From Actinomycetota bacterium (GTDB lineage Bacteria; Actinomycetota; Actinomycetes; S36-B12; GCA-2699445), in assembly GCA_020438795.1 (NCBI GenBank), contig JAGQTY010000030.1, positions 1-38,805 on the forward strand: a stretch of DNA of 38,805 nucleotides. The letters are read 5' to 3'. Under the pieces are notes generated by a model. The model made no database searches. It had not been told where the DNA came from and saw nothing but the letters and a program-made list of their open reading frames with translations. The position numbers and the translations under genes are program-made. Numbering within the stretch: the first letter of the stretch is position 1; every line of letters starts with the position of its first letter. Shown piece by piece: positions 16,785-25,963 of the stretch.

Positions 16785-18020
16785 TCAGACCGTGCGCCCC
16801 GTGGACGGTCGTCCTGCCTCGCTGATGTCGCTGAGCAGTTCGGCGACGCGCTGGTCGGAGAGCAGGCCCAGATGACTGCAGTCCGGCAGGACCGCAGTGC
16901 CGCCCAGATCTCCACGGCCGTGTCGTGCGCTGGCCTCACGCACGATTCCGTCCCCGACCACAGGGTCGAGCCAGCGCTTGTCCGACCACCGCGCGACGAC
17001 CGCGAGGTGAGGTACTGCGCCCGGCAGGGGTCGTTTGTCCGTACGGTCGGCGATCGCCTCATCCGGATGCCTGCCACCCCAGTCCGAGGGACGCAGAGCG
17101 CCATGGCGGAGGTCCTTGATCCCCATGCTCCTGCGATGGCCGAACTGTGCGATCGGTCTGGTCGACGGCAGTCTGGCAAGACCCGACAGGGCCAGGTGAG
17201 CGCCCTTCTCCACCGGTGAACCTGAGTGCGGGGAACCGAGCGTGACCAGGGCAGTCATGCGGCTCAGCACAGCACCCTGCCCAGCGGTGGTTGCCTCGGA
17301 CTCCGCGATGTGTTCCAGGGCTCGCCGGGCGACCAGGCCGCCCATCGAGTGTCCGACCAGCAGCCAGCGCTGCGGCGCCACCGCCATGTCCAGTTCGTCG
17401 ATCAGCAGCGCCAGTGCGGCGCCGTTCTGGTCGATGGGCAGGCCCGTGTTGTACCGGATCATCACCGGGATGTAGCCCGCGGGCACGACTGCCTGGAGCA
17501 GGGAGGTGTCCCAATGGCCTTCATGGCAGCCGAGGCCGTGCAGGAACAGGCACAGCGGTGTTCCGCTCGGCAGGTCCGCGACGAAGTCGGCCGCCGTCAC
17601 TGGCTTGCCCGCCTGACGGATGCCGAGCTCGGGAAGCAGCGCACGTGTGCGGGGTTCAGCGGCAAGGCTGTCCCCGATCGCGGCTCCGAGCGCTGCAGTG
17701 GTGCCCGCACCCCGTCGGGACGAGTGGACGGACTCGGAGCCTGCAGGGGTGAGCTGGGCCCAGACCTCGCCACCGGCCACGGCGACGGTCTCCGTCCCGA
17801 GTTCGACCGCTCTGTACACCCGTGCACATGCTTGCCTGGTCCGGCCAACGCTTGCCGCCATCCCGGGCAGCCGTGCCGCCGGAGTGCGCAGCACCGCAGC
17901 CATCGCGCCGTCCTGGAGTGCCGCAGCGGTGCTCAGAATCTGAGTCAGCACGTGGGCTGCTGCGTGTGTTGTCGCTCGTGCTTCTTCTGCCAGCATCGCT
18001 CTCCCTGCTCCGACGGCCAC
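16785..18020 (-). CDS. Alpha/beta hydrolase (lipase/esterase-like)
   Basis: This 411-residue protein has an N-terminal helical region (about 1-130) before an alpha/beta hydrolase domain. The oxyanion strand is L-F-L-H-G-L-G (about 183-189), the nucleophile elbow is G-H-S-M-G-G with Ser225, and the likely catalytic His is in C-S-H-L-G-L near the C-terminus. The region around G-S-P-H-S-G-S-P resembles triacylglycerol lipases and PGAP1-like esterases, which act on lipid esters. No signal peptide is evident. The first GTG (18020) lacks a good ribosome binding site. The ATG at 17996 has GGGAGAG just upstream and is a plausible alternative. The downstream globin gene may be co-transcribed. Confidence 0.8.
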   Translation of the reverse strand: MAVGAGRAMLAEEARATTHAAAHVLTQILSTAAALQDGAMAAVLRTPAARLPGMAASVGRTRQACARVYRAVELGTETVAVAGGEVWAQLTPAGSESVHSSRRGAGTTAALGAAIGDSLAAEPRTRALLPELGIRQAGKPVTAADFVADLPSGTPLCLFLHGLGCHEGHWDTSLLQAVVPAGYIPVMIRYNTGLPIDQNGAALALLIDELDMAVAPQRWLLVGHSMGGLVARRALEHIAESEATTAGQGAVLSRMTALVTLGSPHSGSPVEKGAHLALSGLARLPSTRPIAQFGHRRSMGIKDLRHGALRPSDWGGRHPDEAIADRTDKRPLPGAVPHLAVVARWSDKRWLDPVVGDGIVREASARHGRGDLGGTAVLPDCSHLGLLSDQRVAELLSDISEAGRPSTGRTV

Positions 18021-18192
18021 ATTCTGCCCACCGGGGCAACAGGCGTGCTAGTGTCGCCGCGCCGAAGATCCGGACCGTGCCTCAGCCATGCTTGTCACCC
18101 GGGAACAGCGCCTGCACAGCCGCGGGGTCCAGACCGGGTCCGCGGCCTGCTCGGCTCGGTCGGCGCCGGAAGGCCGATACTCCCCGTGCAGC

Positions 18193-18198
18193 TACGCT
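18193..18198 (+). promoter_or_regulatory. -10 element of a predicted leaderless promoter (lycopene-cyclase-like gene)
   Basis: TACGCT is followed by 6 nt and the GTG at 18205. The same hexamer precedes ettA. There is no ribosome binding site between them, which supports leaderless translation from 18205 rather than from upstream in-frame starts. Confidence 0.45.
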
Positions 18199-18204
18199 GA
18201 GGCT

Positions 18205-19305
18205 GTGGCCGCCCCCAATGCTGTTGTGATCGGCGGTGGGGCATCGGGAATGCTCACGGCCCTGGCGCTCAGCACGACCATGCCCGTGCAGATCCTCGAA
18301 CCGCTCCCGGGGAGCGAGCGCCGCTGGGCCTACTGGAGCCGGGACCCGCTGCCGGTGGGGCACATCACCAGTTGCGCCGCACTGGAACTCCACCTGCGCA
18401 GGGAGGACGGCAGGCAGGCAGCGCTTCAGCGGGTCATCGATCCGTACCGGTTCCGGGTCTTCTCTGCCGCCGCCCTGCGGTCGGCCACCGAAGCCGCCGG
18501 GGTGCGATGGGCTGATGTCGCCGTGGACCGGCTTGAGCTTCGCGGGGACGAGGTGGTCGTGCACTACGGCCGGGGCCATACGCTGGCGGCCTGGGTATTC
18601 GATTCCCGCCCGGTGGAGCAGGAACCAGCGACGGTGTGGATGAGCTTCTCCGGTGTCGAGATACGTACCGACGACGCCGTCTTCCCGCCCGGTCGAGCCA
18701 CGTACATGGACTTCCGGGCGAGAGCCCGCGACCACGTCCGCTTCGGATATGTGCTCCCCTCGAGCAGCCGGACCGCCCTGGTCGAGCTGGTCTCGTTCGC
18801 GCCCCGGGGCGTGCCCGTCGCAGCGCGTGAGCAGGGCCTGCGTCGCTACCTGAGCGACGTGATCGGGGCGGGACGTTACGATGTGCTCCGCCGGGAATCA
18901 GGCGACATCCCGTTGGCTGCGGTCAACGCGACACCGGATCGGGGTCGTGTGATCAGGATCGGACGCAGTGCGGGCATCCTGAAACCGTCCACGGGTTTCG
19001 GTGTCACGCGGATGTGGCGGGATGCGCGTCTGCTGGCGCGGGCCATGGCGCTCGACGGCCGGCCGGATCAGCGACTGCGCTCCGGGCCGGGATATCGCTA
19101 TCTCGACGCAGTGTTCCTCGAGGTGATCCGGGCGCAGCCCGAGGCAATCGAGCCCGCCATGGCAGCGTTGTTCGGCGGGAATCCTCCACAGCGCGTCCTG
19201 CGCTTCCTCGATGAGGAAGCGAGCCTGCCTGAGGTGGCGGCGATCGTGGCGAGTATGCCCAAGCAACCGTTCCTCGCCGCAGCGGCGAGGCTGCGGCAGT
19301 CCTGA
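18205..19305 (+). CDS. Lycopene cyclase-like FAD/NAD-binding protein
   Basis: This 366-residue protein resembles the CrtY/CrtL lycopene cyclase family. The N-terminus has a dinucleotide-binding strand-turn (V-V-I-G-G-G-A-S-G-M) at about residues 7-16. A W-A-Y-W-S segment near residue 38 is where cyclases carry an aromatic W-x-F-W motif, V-F-D-S-R-P corresponds to the family's D-x-R strand, and L-K-P-S-T-G-F-G matches the K-P-S/T-T-G-Y region. These enzymes cyclise lycopene ends to beta-ionone rings. No other carotenoid gene is in the window, so a different but related flavoprotein role is possible. The GTG at 18205 is favoured because the nucleotide-binding fold starts immediately. Confidence 0.7.
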   Translation: MAAPNAVVIGGGASGMLTALALSTTMPVQILEPLPGSERRWAYWSRDPLPVGHITSCAALELHLRREDGRQAALQRVIDPYRFRVFSAAALRSATEAAGVRWADVAVDRLELRGDEVVVHYGRGHTLAAWVFDSRPVEQEPATVWMSFSGVEIRTDDAVFPPGRATYMDFRARARDHVRFGYVLPSSSRTALVELVSFAPRGVPVAAREQGLRRYLSDVIGAGRYDVLRRESGDIPLAAVNATPDRGRVIRIGRSAGILKPSTGFGVTRMWRDARLLARAMALDGRPDQRLRSGPGYRYLDAVFLEVIRAQPEAIEPAMAALFGGNPPQRVLRFLDEEASLPEVAAIVASMPKQPFLAAAARLRQS

Positions 19306-19318
19306 ACCGGGGACCGGC

Positions 19319-21397
19319 TCAGGACTGCAGGCCCGTGTAGTGAGCGGCGAAGGCAAGGGTCTCTGCGGTCTCGGCGATGGCCCGGTTGAGTGAGCGGGCG
19401 CCGTGACCGACATCGGACTCGGTCCGCAGCAGGATCGGTGCCTCGCCACGCTGCGCCTCCTGCAGTGCGGCAGCCATCTTGCGACCGTGCATCGGGTCGG
19501 TACGCGTGTCATTGTCGAAGACGCTGAAGAGCACTGCGGGATACTCGGCGGTGCTCACGTTGTGGTAGGGGGAGTAGGCGAGCAGCCATTCGAACTCCTG
19601 CTCGACCGCCGGGTCGCCGTATTCCACAGTCCACGTGGCGCCGAGCTGGCTGGTCACGTACCTGATCATGTCCAGCAGAGGTGCAGTACAGATGACGGCA
19701 CCATAGAGTTCCGGTCGTTGCACGACGGCCGCCCCCACGAGCAGGCCGCCGTTGGAGCCGCCGCTGATGCACAACTGCTCAGGTTCGGTGAGGCCGGCCC
19801 CGATCAGGAACTCGGCCGCGGCGTGGAAGTCATCGAAGACGTTCTGCTTGTTCGCGAGCATTCCCGCCCGGTGCCAGGCCTCACCCTCTTCGCCGCCACC
19901 TCGCAGGTTCGCGAACGCGTAGGTGCCGCCGGCGCCCACCCAGGCCAGCGCCTCAGGGTTGTAGGCCGGAGCCAGCGGAATCCCGAAACCACCGTAGCCG
20001 TACAGGATCGTGGGCCGGACCTTCTGTGGCCCGGCCGGGCTGAGTACGTACATGCGCACCTGCGTGCCGTCCTCGGACGTGTAGGTCACCTGGCGGGCGT
20101 CCACCTCCGGGACCTCCACGCTGCCTGGCGGCCGGGCCCAGACCTCCTGTTCGTCGGTGAGGCAGTCATACCGCATGACCAGTGGCGGGGTGGCGTAGTC
20201 GGTGTACACGTACCAGAACTCGCTGCCGCCCTCGGGCCGGGCGGTGGGTCCGGAGAGGGTGCCGAGCCCCGGCGTCTCCACCCGGCGCAAGGCCGCTCCG
20301 TCGCTTGCCGCGTGGATGCTGAGCTCTCCGATGGAGTGACGGCTCCGCGCCACGACCAGGTACTGTTCCGGGCCGTCCGGTCCGTCGAGCAGTTTGAAGC
20401 TCTCCAGCACGGAGTCCGGCTCCTCATCCAGCAGGGGGGACCAGTGCTCCGGTGAGGGCTGGTCGGCATGACCCACGAGCAATCGGCCCCTGGGCGCCTC
20501 GAAGTCCGTCCACACATACATGCGGTCGTCCTCCCGGATGGTGATCGCCGTATTGCCGTCACGTCCGGTCACGACGGTGGCCAAGTCCGGGGTGAGGGTC
20601 GCATCGAGTCGCCCGAGGAACAGGTCGTTGCGCGGGGCCGTGCCCTCGCTGGCGCTGACCACCAACCAGCGCCCGTTGCGGGTTGTGGAGACTCCGAAGT
20701 ACTCGGTCTTCAACCGACCCGCTCCGAACACCTGCGGATCCTCTTGCGGATCCCGCCCGACGGTGTGCAGCCGAACCCGTCGGTGGAACTGCTCCTCACC
20801 CTGCGGGACGAGGTCCGGCGCCTGGCGGCGGACGTAGTAGAACTGTGTGCCACCGGGCAGCCAGGCGATGCTGGAGAATCGGCAGCGATCGATCGGTGCG
20901 ATGAGTTCCTCACCGGTGGTCACGTCGAGCACGTGCAGTTCGGACTCCTCTGTGCCCGCGACGCTGATGAGATAGGCCAGCCGATCCCCCTCCCAGGATG
21001 GCTGATAGCCGTCCAGTGTGGTGGTGCCCTGCTCATCGAGGGTCATGGGATCGATCAGAACACGTTCCTCGCCGTCCGGATCGACCGTGTACAGCACAGC
21101 GAACTGCTGCCCCGGACTGCGTCGCATGAAGAACTGCCGCTGGCCCCGCCACGTCGGCAGGCCCTGGAAGCCACCGGCGAGCAGCCCCTGCAGGGACTGC
21201 TCGAACGACTCCTCGGTGGTCCAGGTGTCGCGAACCTCCTGGTAGGTGCGGGACTGCGCAGCACCCCAGTCGGTCTGCCATTGTGACCACTGCTCGCGGT
21301 CCTCCTGGGGGAAGGTCGCCGGGTCCTCCAGCCAGCGATAGGGGTCGGCCACGGGACGGCCGTGGTAGTCGTCGGTCAGGGACAGGCGTTGCGTCAT
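19319..21397 (-). CDS. Prolyl oligopeptidase family serine peptidase (S9A)
   Basis: This 692-residue cytoplasmic peptidase has the two-domain layout of prolyl oligopeptidase. A seven-bladed beta-propeller (about 70-410) gates the active site, and an alpha/beta hydrolase domain is formed by both ends. The N-terminal D-P-Y-R-W-L-E-D motif is typical of the family. The triad is Ser548 (G-G-S-N-G-G), Asp630 (D-N-D-T-R) and His665 (V-G-H-G-A-R). The Y-G-Y-G-G-F segment before the nucleophile is also conserved. It cleaves short peptides, classically after proline. There is no signal peptide. TAGGCT lies 6 nt before the ATG, so the mRNA is probably leaderless. It is divergent from the LapA-domain gene. 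Confidence 0.94.
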   Translation of the reverse strand: MTQRLSLTDDYHGRPVADPYRWLEDPATFPQEDREQWSQWQTDWGAAQSRTYQEVRDTWTTEESFEQSLQGLLAGGFQGLPTWRGQRQFFMRRSPGQQFAVLYTVDPDGEERVLIDPMTLDEQGTTTLDGYQPSWEGDRLAYLISVAGTEESELHVLDVTTGEELIAPIDRCRFSSIAWLPGGTQFYYVRRQAPDLVPQGEEQFHRRVRLHTVGRDPQEDPQVFGAGRLKTEYFGVSTTRNGRWLVVSASEGTAPRNDLFLGRLDATLTPDLATVVTGRDGNTAITIREDDRMYVWTDFEAPRGRLLVGHADQPSPEHWSPLLDEEPDSVLESFKLLDGPDGPEQYLVVARSRHSIGELSIHAASDGAALRRVETPGLGTLSGPTARPEGGSEFWYVYTDYATPPLVMRYDCLTDEQEVWARPPGSVEVPEVDARQVTYTSEDGTQVRMYVLSPAGPQKVRPTILYGYGGFGIPLAPAYNPEALAWVGAGGTYAFANLRGGGEEGEAWHRAGMLANKQNVFDDFHAAAEFLIGAGLTEPEQLCISGGSNGGLLVGAAVVQRPELYGAVICTAPLLDMIRYVTSQLGATWTVEYGDPAVEQEFEWLLAYSPYHNVSTAEYPAVLFSVFDNDTRTDPMHGRKMAAALQEAQRGEAPILLRTESDVGHGARSLNRAIAETAETLAFAAHYTGLQS

Positions 21398-21403
21398 GGT
21401 CCC

Positions 21404-21409
21404 AGCCTA
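21404..21409 (-). promoter_or_regulatory. -10 element of a predicted leaderless promoter (oligopeptidase gene)
   Basis: On the minus strand TAGGCT is followed by exactly 6 nt (GGGACC) and the ATG at 21397. No Shine-Dalgarno sequence is present. Confidence 0.45.
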
Positions 21410-21494
21410 TGGGGGTGGTTCCGGTGCGGCGCCGAGGCCCTCTCGGCGCCGCCACGTGGAGCAATACGTTCAGCGAACCACTCGGTGGAACCTC

Positions 21495-21500
21495 TACTCT
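21495..21500 (+). promoter_or_regulatory. -10 element of a predicted leaderless promoter (LapA-domain gene)
   Basis: TACTCT is followed by exactly 6 nt and the GTG at 21507, with no Shine-Dalgarno sequence. It faces the oligopeptidase promoter about 85 bp away. Confidence 0.45.
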
Positions 21501-21506
21501 GAAGAC

Positions 21507-21818
21507 GTGAGCGAACCATCGGTGGAAGGTGGCGCGGGTAAGCCAGCGCCACAGAGTTATGGCGTGCCCGAGCAGGCCAACTGGCGGCTGTGGGCACGCT
21601 GGGCGATCTGGGTGATCCTTGCGGTCATCGCGATCCTCTTCATCGTGCGCAACAGCAGTTCAGTGGAGGTGAACTTCCTCTTCCATACCTTCCTGGTGCC
21701 CATGTATGTCGCCCTGATCTTTGCTCTCGTGCTGGGCATCCTCATCGGGGCCGGAGGACTGTGGATGATCGGCCGGCGCCGCGCCAAGCGCAAGGCCGCC
21801 CCTCCTGCCAAGAAATGA
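21507..21818 (+). CDS. LapA-domain (DUF1049) membrane protein
   Basis: This small membrane protein of 103 residues has two hydrophobic helices (about 31-47 and 58-85) separated by a short R-N-S-S-S-V-E-V-N-F-L-F segment. That segment, with N-x-x-x-V-x-x-x-F, is the hallmark of the LapA/DUF1049 domain. The C-terminus is strongly basic (R-R-R-A-K-R-K) and cytoplasmic. E. coli LapA-family proteins act in lipopolysaccharide assembly, but actinobacterial members have no assigned role. The stop codon overlaps the amidase start in an ATGA junction, so translation of the two is coupled. Confidence 0.82.
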   Translation: MSEPSVEGGAGKPAPQSYGVPEQANWRLWARWAIWVILAVIAILFIVRNSSSVEVNFLFHTFLVPMYVALIFALVLGILIGAGGLWMIGRRRAKRKAAPPAKK

Positions 21819-23230
21819 TGGCGGAGCCCCTTCACGAGCTGACCGCCCTGGAACAATCGGCAGCCATCCGCCGGGGTGAGCTCAGTTGCACGACCCTCAC
21901 AGAGCACTACCTCGCGAGGATTGCCGAGCGGAACGAAACGGTGGGAGCCCTGATCACGGTCCTGGGCGAATCCGCCCTCATCGAGGCGGAGCAGCTCGAC
22001 AGGAGACTTCGCGAGGTCGCCAGCGATGAGCCGCTCTTCGGAGTTCCGCTGCCGATCAAGGATCTTGATCCGGTAGCTGGGGTGCGTTGTACGTTCGGAT
22101 CCGCGGTCTTCGACGATTTCGTCTCGCCGGATGACGCCGCCCATGTCACTGCCATCCGTGAGGCCGGAATGGTCGTCGTCGGCAAGTCCAACACTCCTGA
22201 ATTCGGCTTCCCCAACTACACCGAGAACCGGGTTGCGCCCCCTGCGCGCACGCCATGGGACCTGCAGCGATCGGCCGGGGGCTCCTCCGGTGGGGCCGCC
22301 GCAGCCGTTGCCGCCGGACTGTGCTCCGTCGCGGTCGGCAGCGATGGCGGGGGTTCGATCCGGATTCCTGCCAGTGCGACGGGCCTGGTGGGGATCAAGC
22401 CATCGCGGGGCAGGGTGTCTCCTGCCCCGACCCCCATGCTGCCCGGCGAGCTCGCTGTGCATGGGCCGCTGGCCCGCACAGTGGCCGATGCTGCAGCCCT
22501 GCTCGACGTACTTGCGGGCTCGGCGCCCGGTGACTTCTTCCCTGCGCCACCGGGAGGCGGCTTTCTGAGCGCCGCACACCGAGTGCCGCGGCCGTTGCGG
22601 GTCGGCTGGTTCCTGGATCCGCTCATCGCAGACACCACGGTGGTCCCGGACGCGATCGCCGCGGTGGCGCGAACAACGTCGGTGCTGAAGCAGCATGGCC
22701 ACGAGGTGCTGGAGATCCCGGCGCCGGATGTGCTCGACGTGGTCGGGCACTTCGAGGTCATCTGGTCGGTGCTCGCTGCGAGTCTGCCGATCGACCCCAA
22801 CGACCGAGACCGGCTGATGCCGTTGACCGGCTACCTCATGGACTGGGGAGCACGCTACAGCGGCGCCGATCTGGCTCGCTCGATCTCGGCTGCCCGTGAG
22901 GTACAGGCGAAGGTGAGCGTTGCACTGAACGAGTATGACGTGATCGTGTGCCCGACCCTCGCCCAGCTTCCCAGCCCTGTCGGGGCCATCCGTGACGATG
23001 CCGACCCGGCCGGTGACTTCGATGCGCAGAAGCGGTTCAGCCCCCACACGGCTGTGTTCAACGTGACCGGCCAGCCGGTGATCTCGGCTCCGGTGCACCT
23101 CACCGACGAGGGTCTGCCTGTGGGCGTGCAACTCGTGGGGCGCTATGGCGAGGAGGAAGTGCTCATCTCGGTCGCAGCCCAGCTCGAACGTGAATTCGGC
23201 TGGGATCAGCGCCGTCCCGCGTTCTGGTGA
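21815..23230 (+). CDS. Amidase-signature family amidase
   Basis: This 471-residue hydrolase of the amidase signature family has the full Ser-cis-Ser-Lys set: Lys82 (P-I-K-D), cis-Ser157 (G-G-S-S-G-G) and nucleophile Ser181 (G-S-D-G-G-G-S-I-R). The preceding G-K-S-N-T-P-E-F-G segment is also typical. It hydrolyses a carboxamide to acid and ammonia, with broad substrate choice in this family. GatA, the glutamyl-tRNA amidotransferase subunit, is less likely because gatB and gatC are not adjacent and the C-terminal region differs. The start overlaps the upstream gene's stop, either ATG 21815 or ATG 21818. Confidence 0.9.
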   Translation: MMAEPLHELTALEQSAAIRRGELSCTTLTEHYLARIAERNETVGALITVLGESALIEAEQLDRRLREVASDEPLFGVPLPIKDLDPVAGVRCTFGSAVFDDFVSPDDAAHVTAIREAGMVVVGKSNTPEFGFPNYTENRVAPPARTPWDLQRSAGGSSGGAAAAVAAGLCSVAVGSDGGGSIRIPASATGLVGIKPSRGRVSPAPTPMLPGELAVHGPLARTVADAAALLDVLAGSAPGDFFPAPPGGGFLSAAHRVPRPLRVGWFLDPLIADTTVVPDAIAAVARTTSVLKQHGHEVLEIPAPDVLDVVGHFEVIWSVLAASLPIDPNDRDRLMPLTGYLMDWGARYSGADLARSISAAREVQAKVSVALNEYDVIVCPTLAQLPSPVGAIRDDADPAGDFDAQKRFSPHTAVFNVTGQPVISAPVHLTDEGLPVGVQLVGRYGEEEVLISVAAQLEREFGWDQRRPAFW

Positions 23231-23329
23231 GCTTCTGGCTGTCCTGCCGAGTGGTCTGAGAAGTCCGGATGGATCAGCAACGCCCGGCGGGTTCGGCCCG
23301 GTCAACCGTGGTCACGATGCCGTGGCGGC

Positions 23330-23335
23330 TACCAT
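23330..23335 (+). promoter_or_regulatory. -10 element of a predicted leaderless promoter (malQ)
   Basis: TACCAT is followed by 8 nt and the ATG at 23344. No ribosome binding site lies between, which favours 23344 over the earlier in-frame ATG at 23269. Confidence 0.4.
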
Positions 23336-23343
23336 TTCGGTTG

Positions 23344-25512
23344 ATGAGCGCTGATCTGCACGCCCTGGCCGAAGCATACGGGGTGGCCACCGGCTACTGG
23401 GACCAGTCCGGTCAATGGCGTGAGGTGGCCGACTCAGTGCTGTGCCAGGTGCTCACCGCCCTGGGCGCGGACCCGAGGGACGAGGATAGTGTCCGTCGTA
23501 GCCTGCGGCATCGTCGCGAAGCTGACTGGCGACGTGTCCTGCCACCGGTTTTCATTCACCGGGCCGATCGGGAGAGCACGATCTGGGTGCATGTGCCACA
23601 CGGTTCCAGCGTCGCCATGGGACTGCTGCTCGAGGACGGCGAGACGGTGCTTCCCCTGGTGCAGACCGACGACTGGACCGCCCCGAAGGAGATCACGATC
23701 GCGGGGGCGCCCACGACGATCGGACAGGCATCCTTCATCATCCCGGCAGGGCTGCCGCTGGGATGGCACACTGTCCGGGCGACCACAGTGTCAGGCAGGC
23801 ACGAGTGTCCGCTGGTGGTCAGCCCGCCCCGCCTCAGCGAACCAGCGCCTGGCTGGGGGTACCAGACCCAGCTGTATGCCACGCGATCACTGGGATCGTG
23901 GGGGATCGGAGATCTCGAGGACCTGGCGTCGCTGTCCCGACTGGCAGCCGGACAGTCCGCCGATTTCGTCCTTGTGAACCCGCTGTTCGCCGGCGGCGTG
24001 GTCACCCCACTGGAGCCATCCCCGTACCTGCCGACCACCAGACGGTTCTTCGACCCCATCTATCTCCGGGTGGAGGACATCACCGGGTACGGGACTCTGT
24101 CTGTGCAGGATCGTAGCCGGATCGAGGCACTGGGGGCCGAGGTCCGGGCGCTCAACCATACCGACGGATTGCTCGATCGCGATCGGGTGTGGTCGGCGAA
24201 GCGGGCTGCATTGGCCCAGCTTGCTCGGCTGCCGCTCACGGCGGCCCAGCAGGAGTCGTTCTCGGCCTTCCTGGAGCGCGAGGGACTGGCACTGACCGAG
24301 TACGCGCAATGGTGTGCCTTCACCGAGGAGCTCGGACCCTACTGGCCCGACTGGCCGGAGATCTACCAGGATCCTGCTTCGCCCCAGTGTCAGCTGCTCG
24401 CGGCCGAGCTCGCGAGCCATGTGGACTTCCACCGATGGTGCCAATGGCAGCTCGACCTGCAGCTTGCACATGCTCAGCAGACCTCGCGCGAGGCCGGCAT
24501 GGAGATCGGCGTGGTGCACGATCTGGCCGTGGGGGTTCACGGCCAGGGAGCCGACTCCTGGCGGCTGCAACACCTGCTCCTGTCCGATGTCACTGTCGGG
24601 GCGCCCCCCGATGTCTACAACCAGCAGGGCCAGAACTGGGCACAGCCGCCCTGGTGGCCGGACGCTCTTGCTGAGCAGGGGTTTCGTCCTTGGCGGGATA
24701 TTCTGCGGACCGTGCTGCGGCACGCTGGCGGGATCAGGATCGACCACGTGCTCGGGTTGTTCCGGCAATGGTGGGTCCCCGAGGGGAACAGTGCAGATCA
24801 GGGGACCTATGTCTCCATGGATCATGAGGCATTGGTCTCCATCCTCGTACTCGAGGCCCACCGAGCCGGCGCCGTGGTGATCGGGGAGGACCTCGGCACC
24901 GTCGAGGACTGGATCTCGGCCGGTCTTGCCGAGCGGGGCATCCTGGGCACTGGCATCCTCTGGTTCAAGACGGTCGCCGGTCAGGTGCAGGACCCTGATC
25001 AGTGGCGTTTCGAAGAGCTGGCCAGCGTCGGCGTGCACGACCTGCCTCCCACGGAGGCTTTCATACGTGGGGATCACATCCGGTTGCGGGCGGAGCTCGG
25101 CGTACTGGCGCGCCCCCCTGAGGACGAGTTCAGCGACCACCGGCAGGAGCTCGGCCAGTGGGCCCAGCTCCTGCAGCAGTGGCAGCTGGTCTCGCCGGAG
25201 CTGGCGGCCACCCTGATCGCCGCTCTGGAGGAGCAGGCCAGTACCGGCTCCGCCGGCTGGGAGGATGTTCCCACCGAAGCGTTCCTGGACGCCCTGCAGC
25301 GGCTACTGGCCAGGAAGCCGCCCCGGCTGCTGGCAGTCAGCCTCACCGACCTGGTCGGGGAACAGGTGCCCCAGAATCAGCCGGGCACCCATCGCGAGTA
25401 CCCGAACTGGTGCGTGCCACTCACCGACAGAACGGGTGCCCCCGTGCTGCTGGAGGACCTCGCCGACATCGCAGATCCGGTCTCGCGGGGCTGGGTCGCG
25501 ACCGCCGGATAG
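23344..25512 (+). CDS. malQ: 4-alpha-glucanotransferase (amylomaltase, GH77)
   Basis: This 722-residue enzyme transfers alpha-1,4-glucan segments between maltodextrins in glycogen and maltose metabolism. The length and the extra N-terminal beta-rich region (about residues 1-165) match the long actinobacterial and enterobacterial MalQ form. The GH77 catalytic domain has nucleophile Asp467 (R-I-D-H-V-L-G-L), acid/base Glu515 (G-E-D-L-G) and the transition-state stabiliser Asp566 (H-D-L-P-P-T). Other conserved stretches are G-S-W-G-I-G-D-L near residue 180 and the Q-Q-G-Q-N-W-A-Q-P-P-W segment. The ATG at 23344 is chosen because the family N-terminus (A-L-A-x-x-Y-G-V) starts there and because of the close -10 element. 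No other maltodextrin gene is nearby. Confidence 0.95.
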   Translation: MSADLHALAEAYGVATGYWDQSGQWREVADSVLCQVLTALGADPRDEDSVRRSLRHRREADWRRVLPPVFIHRADRESTIWVHVPHGSSVAMGLLLEDGETVLPLVQTDDWTAPKEITIAGAPTTIGQASFIIPAGLPLGWHTVRATTVSGRHECPLVVSPPRLSEPAPGWGYQTQLYATRSLGSWGIGDLEDLASLSRLAAGQSADFVLVNPLFAGGVVTPLEPSPYLPTTRRFFDPIYLRVEDITGYGTLSVQDRSRIEALGAEVRALNHTDGLLDRDRVWSAKRAALAQLARLPLTAAQQESFSAFLEREGLALTEYAQWCAFTEELGPYWPDWPEIYQDPASPQCQLLAAELASHVDFHRWCQWQLDLQLAHAQQTSREAGMEIGVVHDLAVGVHGQGADSWRLQHLLLSDVTVGAPPDVYNQQGQNWAQPPWWPDALAEQGFRPWRDILRTVLRHAGGIRIDHVLGLFRQWWVPEGNSADQGTYVSMDHEALVSILVLEAHRAGAVVIGEDLGTVEDWISAGLAERGILGTGILWFKTVAGQVQDPDQWRFEELASVGVHDLPPTEAFIRGDHIRLRAELGVLARPPEDEFSDHRQELGQWAQLLQQWQLVSPELAATLIAALEEQASTGSAGWEDVPTEAFLDALQRLLARKPPRLLAVSLTDLVGEQVPQNQPGTHREYPNWCVPLTDRTGAPVLLEDLADIADPVSRGWVATAG

Positions 25513-25532
25513 GGACACGTGAGGCGGTGTCC
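25513..25532 (+). terminator. Hairpin directly after malQ
   Basis: GGACAC (25513-25518) and GTGTCC (25527-25532) form a perfect 6-bp stem with an 8-nt loop, starting one base after the stop codon. There is no T-tract. Its position suggests a terminator or 3'-end stabiliser. Confidence 0.4.
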
Positions 25533-25765
25533 ATTCTCGGCATCGCGTACCAGCGAGGAATCGACTGCCGGAGGCGGTGGACGTGGCCCTGAGACAGCCT
25601 GACCGGGTTCTTGAACACACCTTGAGCAACGCGTGGCTATTGTTCCTATTGGCTGATCATCCCGGCTAAGCTGACCCGGAGTGACCAGGCTCACAGGAAA
25701 GACGGCTTCAGGATCCGCGAGACTGCGCCGATCCAGTCGATAGTGCGAAGCGTTCGGAGGACGAG

Positions 25766-25945
25766 ATGTTGACGGTTGTGAGTGTCACGGTACTGGCCTG
25801 GTTCGCCATCGCGCTGCTGCTGGTGGTTGCCTTCGCCAAGCTGCGGGCGCGCCAGCCGCGAGCCGACGTCAGGGTGCCGATAGTGCCGGCCCAGCGCTCA
25901 CGAGGGGCGTCTCTGCCACCTCAGGACCGCCACCTCCTCGGCTGA
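25766..25945 (+). CDS. Small single-pass membrane protein
   Basis: This 59-residue protein has one N-terminal hydrophobic helix (about residues 4-25, rich in Val, Leu, Ala) and a basic Arg/Pro/Gln-rich cytoplasmic-type tail. I do not recognise a family. GGAGGA at 25756-25761 is 4 nt before the ATG, a strong ribosome binding site that argues for a real gene. It converges with pepN, with 18 bases between stop codons. The 253-bp upstream region is relatively AT-rich around 25630-25670 and has a TAAGCT hexamer (25667-25672) that could be a -10. Confidence 0.6.
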   Translation: MLTVVSVTVLAWFAIALLLVVAFAKLRARQPRADVRVPIVPAQRSRGASLPPQDRHLLG

Positions 25946-25963
25946 GCCCGGCTCGATGCGCGG

